From the NCBI GenBank assembly GCA_022710245.1, contig JAKLHH010000643.1:1-5248 (forward strand): DNA of 5,248 nucleotides. Direction: 5' to 3'. The position numbers and the translations under genes were made by a program. Positions 1 to 5,248 of the stretch are shown here, one piece after another. The notes under the pieces are model-generated. The model searched no databases, was not told the origin of the DNA, and was given only the letters and a program-made list of their open reading frames with translations. Position 1 is the first letter of the stretch. Every line of letters begins with the position of its first letter. Origin of the DNA: Myxococcota bacterium. GTDB taxonomy: Bacteria > Myxococcota > Polyangia > GCA-2747355 > JAKLHH01.

Positions 1-469
1 CCTCCTCAGGGGAGAGCGGCGCGGGCGCTGCCTCGCTCGTCGCCGGGCGTGGCTCTCCCGGGCGCGAGGCCGGCCAGCTCGAGGCGTCGATCCCTTGCTC
101 CGCGAGACCGGCGAGCGCCTTGCGGAGACTGCGGCCGGCCGGCGTCAGCCCCGCGGGCGAAGCGAAGCGGAGCGGCGCGCGGGGCTTCGCGTACACCGCG
201 GCGAGCACCTCGGGCGCGAGCAGCGTCCGTCGCGCACGGGCGACCTCGGCGAGGACGGCAGGCCCCGGTGGCTCTGCCGCGGCGAGCGCCTCTTCGAAGC
301 GGCGGGGGAGCTCACGCTGGAGCGCGGCGATCCGCGCCAGGGCCGTGGTGTCGTCGACCACCACCGCCGGGGCGCCCGGCTCCTGCGCGGGCGGCGCGGC
401 CGGGTTCGCGGTGTGACGGCAGCCGGCGAGGCAGCTGAGGGCGATCCACAGGTGGACGCGAGGTGACAA
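1..469 (-). CDS. Probable lipoprotein, N-terminal part of a YcbB-like L,D-transpeptidase (partial)
   Basis: The frame stays open to the left edge, so only about 156 N-terminal residues are present. I prefer the TTG start at 467-469: an AGGAG sits 5 bases upstream, and it gives a short 16-residue lipoprotein signal (Arg4, hydrophobic VHLWIALSCLAG, lipobox Leu-Ala-Gly-Cys17). The upstream in-frame ATG at 497-499 has no ribosome site and overlaps a possible -10 box. Arg follows the lipidated Cys, so in a diderm the protein would be expected to go to the outer membrane. After a Pro/Ala-rich linker there is a helical region, then YAKPRAPLRF (about 93-102) and LTPAGRSLRKALAGLAEQG (about 108-126) followed by IDASSW. 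That pattern of Tyr, Pro-Leu-aromatic, Gly-Leu-Thr and Gly-Ile/Leu-Asp resembles the scaffold region of YcbB-type L,D-transpeptidases, which make 3-3 peptidoglycan crosslinks. The catalytic YkuD domain would lie outside the window, so the function is unproven. Another cell-wall lipoprotein is possible. Confidence 0.55.
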   Translation of the reverse strand, partial: MSPRVHLWIALSCLAGCRHTANPAAPPAQEPGAPAVVVDDTTALARIAALQRELPRRFEEALAAAEPPGPAVLAEVARARRTLLAPEVLAAVYAKPRAPLRFASPAGLTPAGRSLRKALAGLAEQGIDASSWPASRPGEPRPATSEAAPAPLSPEE

Positions 470-474
470 CCGGA

Positions 475-479
475 CTCCT
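475..479 (-). promoter_or_regulatory. Ribosome binding site deciding the TTG start of the lipoprotein gene
   Basis: AGGAG on the minus strand is followed by five bases (TCCGG) and then TTG at 467-469. The only upstream ATG in frame (497-499) has no purine-rich site before it. This site therefore supports the TTG start, which also gives the more typical lipoprotein signal length. Confidence 0.55.
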
Positions 480-494
480 GGACGAGGCGGCACG

Positions 495-500
495 ATCATA
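495..500 (-). promoter_or_regulatory. Possible -10 box for the lipoprotein gene
   Basis: TATGAT on the minus strand matches the sigma70 -10 consensus at 5 of 6 positions in an otherwise GC-rich gap. Transcription would begin near 488, leaving a leader of about 19 bases that contains the AGGAG and leads to the TTG start. No good -35 hexamer lies 16-18 bases upstream, so this is weak. The gene could instead be read from the permease, which ends 100 bases before the TTG. Confidence 0.25.
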
Positions 501-569
501 GCGCAAGTGCAGCGGCGCAGCACGGTCCGCGAACCCGACCGCGTACGGACAGGTGGGAGGCCTCCGCCC

Positions 570-1787
570 TCAGCGCAGGTACACGAGCGGCACGCCCGCG
601 GCGAGCGTGAGGAGCGTGCTCACCGCGCCGAAGCGGAGGTACTCCCAGAACCCGAGCGTGTAGTCCGCCTTGGCCCGCTCGGCGACGATCAGGTTCGCGA
701 CCGAGCCGATCAGCGTCAGGTTGCCCGCGACGGTGGTGGTGTAGGCGAGCAGCACCCAGGCGCGCTGTCCGCCGCCGAGCTCCCCGAGGTGCGGCCCGGT
801 GAGGAGCACCAGCGGCACGTTGGAGACGAGGTTCGAGCCGACGGTCATCAGCGCGCTGAAGAGCGCGGCGCCGCTCGCGCGCGAGAGGTCGAGGTGCGGC
901 GCGGCGGCCGTCCAGGCTCGCTCCATGAGGCCGGTCTTGGCGAGCCCGGCGACGACGACGAAGAGCCCACAGAAGAAGACGAGCAGCGACCAGTCGACCC
1001 GCGCCAGCACCTGCTGCGGCTCGCGTCGCTCCCAGATCATCAGCAGCAGCACGCCGCCGAGCGCCGCGTAGCCGAGGTGCATCCCGGCGAAGAAGCCGAT
1101 CACGATCAGCGCGGTGACCACGCTCACCTCGAGCAGCCCCCGCGCCTTCTGCGCCGGCGCTGCCTCGAGCGGCGGGAACGCGGCCGGCAACCGGCGGCCG
1201 TAGTAGACCCAGAGGAGGCCGAGGTTGACCAGCAGCCCGGCGAGCGCGGCCGGCCCCGCGTGCACCAGGAAGCCGCGGAAGGGCAGCCCGCTGAGGCTGC
1301 CGATGATCATGTTCTGCGGGTTGCCGACCAGCGTCGCGGCGCTGCCCAGGTTGGCCGAGGTGGCGACCGCGAGCAGGAACGGCGCCATCGGCAACGCGGC
1401 TCGCCGGCAGGCCGCGACGATCACCGGGGTGAGGAAGACGCAGACGGCGTCGTTGACGAGGAACGCGGAGAGGATCGCGGCGAGGGTGGAGGTCGCGGCG
1501 AGGAGGCGCCACGGAGTGCGACAGAGCGTGAAGAGCCCGCGCGCCACCACCTCGAAGAAGCCCGCGCGCTCCTGATACGCGGTGAGGAGCATCATCGCGA
1601 AGAGGAGGAGGATGGTGCTCGCGTCGACGGCGGCGAAGCTCTCGCGCGGCGTCAGCACGCCGGCGGCCACCATCAGCGCCGCGCCGAGCAGGGCGCCGGC
1701 CGCCCTCCCGATGGGCAGCAGCGGGAAGCGCGGGGCCGAGATCAGCAGGTAGCTGAGGGCAAAGATGGCGATGGCCGCGGCGCGCAT
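570..1787 (-). CDS. SLC13/ArsB-type membrane permease (YbiR-like, ion transporter superfamily)
   Basis: This 405-residue protein is mostly hydrophobic, with roughly 10-11 predicted membrane segments starting at residue 3, so it acts in the inner membrane. It has the two-fold repeated hairpin signatures of the ion transporter (ArsB/NhaD/SLC13) superfamily. The first half carries VNDAVCVFLTP (111-121) and SANLGSAATLVGNPQNM (144-160). The second half carries GSNLVSNVPLVLL (317-329) and AGNLTLIGSVANLIVAE (354-370). The paired Asn-Asp/Ser-Asn and Gly-Asn-Pro/Gly-Ser-x-Ala-Asn loops form the substrate and cation site in this superfamily. Length and the GNPQNM motif fit YbiR-like proteins of unknown substrate better than ArsB (about 430 residues) or NhaD. 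Candidate substrates are dicarboxylates, sulfate, arsenite or Na+/H+ exchange; the sequence does not decide. The ATG at 1785-1787 follows an AGGGG a few bases upstream. The gene starts 39 bases after the lon stop with no promoter of its own visible, so it is probably co-transcribed with lon. Confidence 0.85.
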   Translation of the reverse strand: MRAAAIAIFALSYLLISAPRFPLLPIGRAAGALLGAALMVAAGVLTPRESFAAVDASTILLLFAMMLLTAYQERAGFFEVVARGLFTLCRTPWRLLAATSTLAAILSAFLVNDAVCVFLTPVIVAACRRAALPMAPFLLAVATSANLGSAATLVGNPQNMIIGSLSGLPFRGFLVHAGPAALAGLLVNLGLLWVYYGRRLPAAFPPLEAAPAQKARGLLEVSVVTALIVIGFFAGMHLGYAALGGVLLLMIWERREPQQVLARVDWSLLVFFCGLFVVVAGLAKTGLMERAWTAAAPHLDLSRASGAALFSALMTVGSNLVSNVPLVLLTGPHLGELGGGQRAWVLLAYTTTVAGNLTLIGSVANLIVAERAKADYTLGFWEYLRFGAVSTLLTLAAGVPLVYLR

Positions 1788-1826
1788 GCCCCCCTGGAGT
1801 CGCGCTCCGCGGCGCGCTTGTCAAGC

Positions 1827-4262
<2,436 letters not shown>

Positions 4263-4266
4263 CTCG

Positions 4267-4273
4267 CCTCCTT
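4267..4273 (-). promoter_or_regulatory. Strong ribosome binding site fixing the lon start
   Basis: AAGGAGG on the minus strand, four bases before the ATG at 4260-4262, is a near-ideal Shine-Dalgarno sequence. It settles the start against the in-frame ATG at 4347-4349, which lies within the promoter inverted repeat and upstream of the predicted transcription start. Confidence 0.85.
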
Positions 4274-4291
4274 GGCGCTCCGGGCTCGGCT

Positions 4292-4307
4292 CCGGACCGC
4301 GGTCCGG
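4292..4307. repeat. Perfect 16-bp GC palindrome in the lon leader
   Basis: CCGGACCGCGGTCCGG reads identically on both strands. Symmetry extends to 22 bp (4289-4310) with one mismatched pair. It lies 29 bases before the lon ATG and downstream of the predicted transcription start. It could therefore be a second DNA-binding site, or fold as a 6-bp stem with a CGCG loop in the lon mRNA leader upstream of the Shine-Dalgarno site. It shares no sequence with the AT-richer operator-like repeat next to it and is not the CIRCE heat-shock element. In DNA this GC-rich, some chance palindromes are expected. Confidence 0.5.
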
Positions 4308-4317
4308 GGCTGAAGCC

Positions 4318-4356
4318 CTGATGCGTGAATGAAAGATAAATTCGTTCACGCATCAG
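4318..4356. promoter_or_regulatory. Long inverted repeat, probable operator of the lon promoter
   Basis: Left arm CTGATGCGTGAATGAA (4318-4333) and right arm TTCGTTCACGCATCAG (4341-4356) pair at 15 of 16 positions around a 7-base AT-rich spacer. The only break is T4330 against G4344. The repeat covers the -10 box and the spacer and touches the -35 box of the lon promoter, the classic place for a repressor. It lies directly downstream of a TetR-family gene, and its core recurs in that gene's own promoter. I infer that the neighbouring TetR-type protein binds here. The total length is large for a single TetR dimer, so two dimers or extra flanking specificity are possible. Base composition is strikingly less GC-rich than the surroundings. 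Confidence 0.75.
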
Positions 4357-4360
4357 TCAA
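4333..4360 (-). promoter_or_regulatory. Predicted sigma70-type promoter of lon
   Basis: On the minus strand, -35 TTGACT (4355-4360, 5 of 6 consensus) is separated by 16 bases from -10 TATCTT (4333-4338, 4 of 6). Transcription would begin near 4326, giving a leader of about 64 bases that contains the GC palindrome and the strong ribosome site. No heat-shock sigma32-like -10 (CCCCAT type) or CIRCE element is present, so control seems to rest on the overlapping inverted repeat rather than on a heat-shock factor visible here. Confidence 0.6.
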
Positions 4361-4413
4361 GAGGCAGCTGCGAGGTTTCGTCCCGGCGCGACCGGGCGCG
4401 CAGGCGGGCGAGG

Positions 4414-4983
4414 TCAGCGGCGGAGGAGCCCACGCAGGATGAGCTGGTGCGTCACGGCGAGGTCCTCCTCGTCGTGCTCGGAGCGGAGCTCGAGGTAGCA
4501 GTCGTAGAGGCGCAGCAGCACGCGGGCCATGATCGCCGGGCGCTGCACCTTCAGCTCGCCGGCGCGCTGGCCGGCGCCGAGGAGCTCGGCGAGGAGCGCG
4601 AGCTGCTCCTCGCGGGCGCGCCGCTGCACCTCCCCGACCTTGGGGCAACGGCAGGCGACCAGGTCCCGGCCATGCTCCCCGTCGGTGCAGAGCTGCGCGA
4701 TCGCCCGCAGCCGCGCCTCCAGCGTGGCGCGGAGCCGCTCGGCGTGGCCGCCGTGCCCGCCCGCGGCCGCGCGCATCTGCTCCAGCACCCTGGTGTGGCT
4801 CTGGCTCGAGAGCGCCCCGACGATCTCCTCCTTCGAGGAAAACTCCAGGTAGACGGTGCCCACGCCGACCCCCGCCTCGCGGGCGATGTCGGCGACGGTG
4901 GTCTTGGCGAACCCGTAGTGCCTGAGCAGTCGCGCGGCCGCGCCCAGGATCTGCTCACGGCGCCCGGCGGTCTCCTCTGCCAT
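4414..4983 (-). CDS. TetR/AcrR-family transcriptional regulator
   Basis: This 189-residue protein has the length and layout of a TetR-family dimeric repressor. The N-terminal DNA-binding domain (about 10-56) runs REQILGAAARLL, GFAKTTVADIAREAGVG and VGTVYLEFSSKEEI. The helix-turn-helix is at roughly 28-47, with the recognition helix around GVGTVYLEF, the most conserved family stretch. The helical C-terminal half is the ligand-binding and dimer part and does not point to a known subfamily. It holds four cysteines (Cys99, Cys111, Cys113, Cys162), including a Cys-Arg-Cys-Pro motif, in an otherwise Arg/Leu/Ala-rich region. The ATG at 4981-4983 has GAGGG five bases upstream. The gene lies 151 bases before lon on the same strand, with its own promoter, and matching operator-like sites lie before both genes. 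I infer autorepression plus repression of lon and the permease. The inducing ligand is unknown. Confidence 0.93.
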   Translation of the reverse strand: MAEETAGRREQILGAAARLLRHYGFAKTTVADIAREAGVGVGTVYLEFSSKEEIVGALSSQSHTRVLEQMRAAAGGHGGHAERLRATLEARLRAIAQLCTDGEHGRDLVACRCPKVGEVQRRAREEQLALLAELLGAGQRAGELKVQRPAIMARVLLRLYDCYLELRSEHDEEDLAVTHQLILRGLLRR

Positions 4984-5018
4984 CGCGGCCCTCGCAGCCG
5001 CAGCCGCGGCTATGAACC

Positions 5019-5043
5019 CTGAATGCTATTGGAGATCGTTCAC
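5019..5043. promoter_or_regulatory. Second operator-like site, in the regulator's own promoter
   Basis: Half-sites TGAATG (5020-5025) and TCGTTCAC (5036-5043) are separated by 10 bases. The lon site has the same two half-sites, TGAATG (4326-4331) and TCGTTCAC (4342-4349), also 10 bases apart, while the bases between them differ at 8 of 10 positions. The same break in symmetry (T opposite G) is kept in both. The outer arms of the lon repeat are not conserved here, so this may be a weaker site. It spans part of the -10 box and most of the spacer of the regulator's promoter, which fits negative autoregulation. Confidence 0.65.
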
Positions 5044-5051
5044 AGGATCAA
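5023..5051 (-). promoter_or_regulatory. Predicted sigma70-type promoter of the TetR-family gene
   Basis: On the minus strand, -35 TTGATC (5046-5051, 4 of 6) and -10 TAGCAT (5023-5028, 4 of 6) are spaced by 17 bases. Transcription would begin near 5016, about 33 bases before the ATG. The -35 hexamer overlaps the TGA stop of the upstream methyltransferase gene. Read-through from that gene is also possible, because no terminator separates them. Confidence 0.5.
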
Positions 5052-5248
5052 GCGCGACGCCCGACGAGCAGCCCGGTCGGCCCGGGGAGCCGGACGTGCC
5101 GCACCTCGGCGAAGCCCGTCTCCCGCAGCCAGCCGCTGTACTCGGCCTCGCTGTAGCAGCTCCCGGCCGGGGTCCCTACCAGCATGTTCAGCGCGAAGAG
5201 CGCGCCGGCGCGCGGGGCGGTCTTCTCCTCGTTCAGGATGAAGTCCTG
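5048..5248 (-). CDS. C-terminal end of a SAM-dependent O-methyltransferase (partial)
   Basis: The last 66 residues plus the TGA stop are present; the rest lies beyond the right edge. The visible part begins QDFILNEEKTAPRAGALFAL, continues NMLVGTPAGSCYSEAEY and GWLRETGFAEV, and ends LPGPTGLLVGRRA. This is the typical closing segment of class I, Methyltransf_2-like (acetylserotonin or hydroxyneurosporene type) methyltransferases. In that family the segment supplies an Asn-Met/Leu helix near the active site, a Ser-x-x-Glu-Tyr/Glu-Trp helix and a final Gly-Phe strand pair. The SAM-binding motif is not in the window, so the substrate cannot be guessed. The stop lies 64 bases before the regulator's start, on the same strand, and overlaps the regulator's -35 box. 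Confidence 0.75.
   Translation of the reverse strand, partial: QDFILNEEKTAPRAGALFALNMLVGTPAGSCYSEAEYSGWLRETGFAEVRHVRLPGPTGLLVGRRA

Noticed and set aside
556..565. Palindrome GGAGGCCTCC just after the permease stop as a terminator
   Set aside because: It has no loop, is short and lacks a T-run; it is probably chance.
1815..1825. TTGACA on the minus strand just after the lon stop, as a -35 box for the permease
   Set aside because: No -10-like hexamer follows at 16-18 bases, and the permease ATG is too close to leave a leader.
4263..4349. A 29-residue N-terminal extension of Lon starting at the ATG at 4347-4349
   Set aside because: It begins inside the inverted repeat, upstream of the predicted transcription start, has no ribosome site, and does not resemble the Lon N-terminus, whereas the ATG at 4260-4262 has AAGGAGG just upstream.
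4382..4396. Hairpin CCCGG-5-CCGGG after the TetR-family stop as a terminator
   Set aside because: The stem is only 5 bp and is not followed by a T-run on the minus strand; such stems are common at this GC content.

Overview
The window is a compact, very GC-rich bacterial segment in which all five recognisable genes lie on the minus strand. Read 5'->3' on that strand they are: the C-terminal end of a SAM-dependent O-methyltransferase (cut by the right edge), a TetR/AcrR-family regulator, an ATP-dependent LonA protease, a SLC13/ArsB-type (YbiR-like) multi-pass permease, and the N-terminal part of a probable lipoprotein that resembles the scaffold region of YcbB-type L,D-transpeptidases (cut by the left edge). 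The strong G/C third-position bias, the diderm-style lipoprotein and the protein flavours suggest a high-GC Gram-negative such as a myxobacterium (Anaeromyxobacter-like). That is an inference from composition and style, not an identification.

Layout: methyltransferase end 5048-5248; 64 bp gap holding a promoter and operator-like site; tetR-type gene 4414-4983; 151 bp gap holding a second promoter and a long inverted repeat, plus a GC-rich palindrome in the lon leader; lon 1827-4262; 39 bp gap; permease 570-1787; 100 bp gap (counted to the preferred TTG start) with a possible weak promoter; lipoprotein 1-469. No gene-free stretch exceeds 300 bases. No tRNA, rRNA, CRISPR, insertion sequence or convincing intrinsic terminator was seen.

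The most informative part is the control region around the TetR-type gene. The gap in front of lon contains a near-perfect inverted repeat (16-base arms, 15 paired, 7-base spacer) sitting in a sigma70-like promoter. The gap in front of the regulator carries a second, degenerate copy of the core of that repeat. Half-sites TGAATG and TCGTTCAC occur in both places with exactly 10 bases between them, and both times between or over the -35 and -10 boxes. The simplest model is that the TetR-family protein represses its own gene and the lon-permease pair. That would put a housekeeping-type protease and an anion or metalloid-type permease under a ligand-responsive local repressor. The ligand and the permease substrate cannot be told from sequence.
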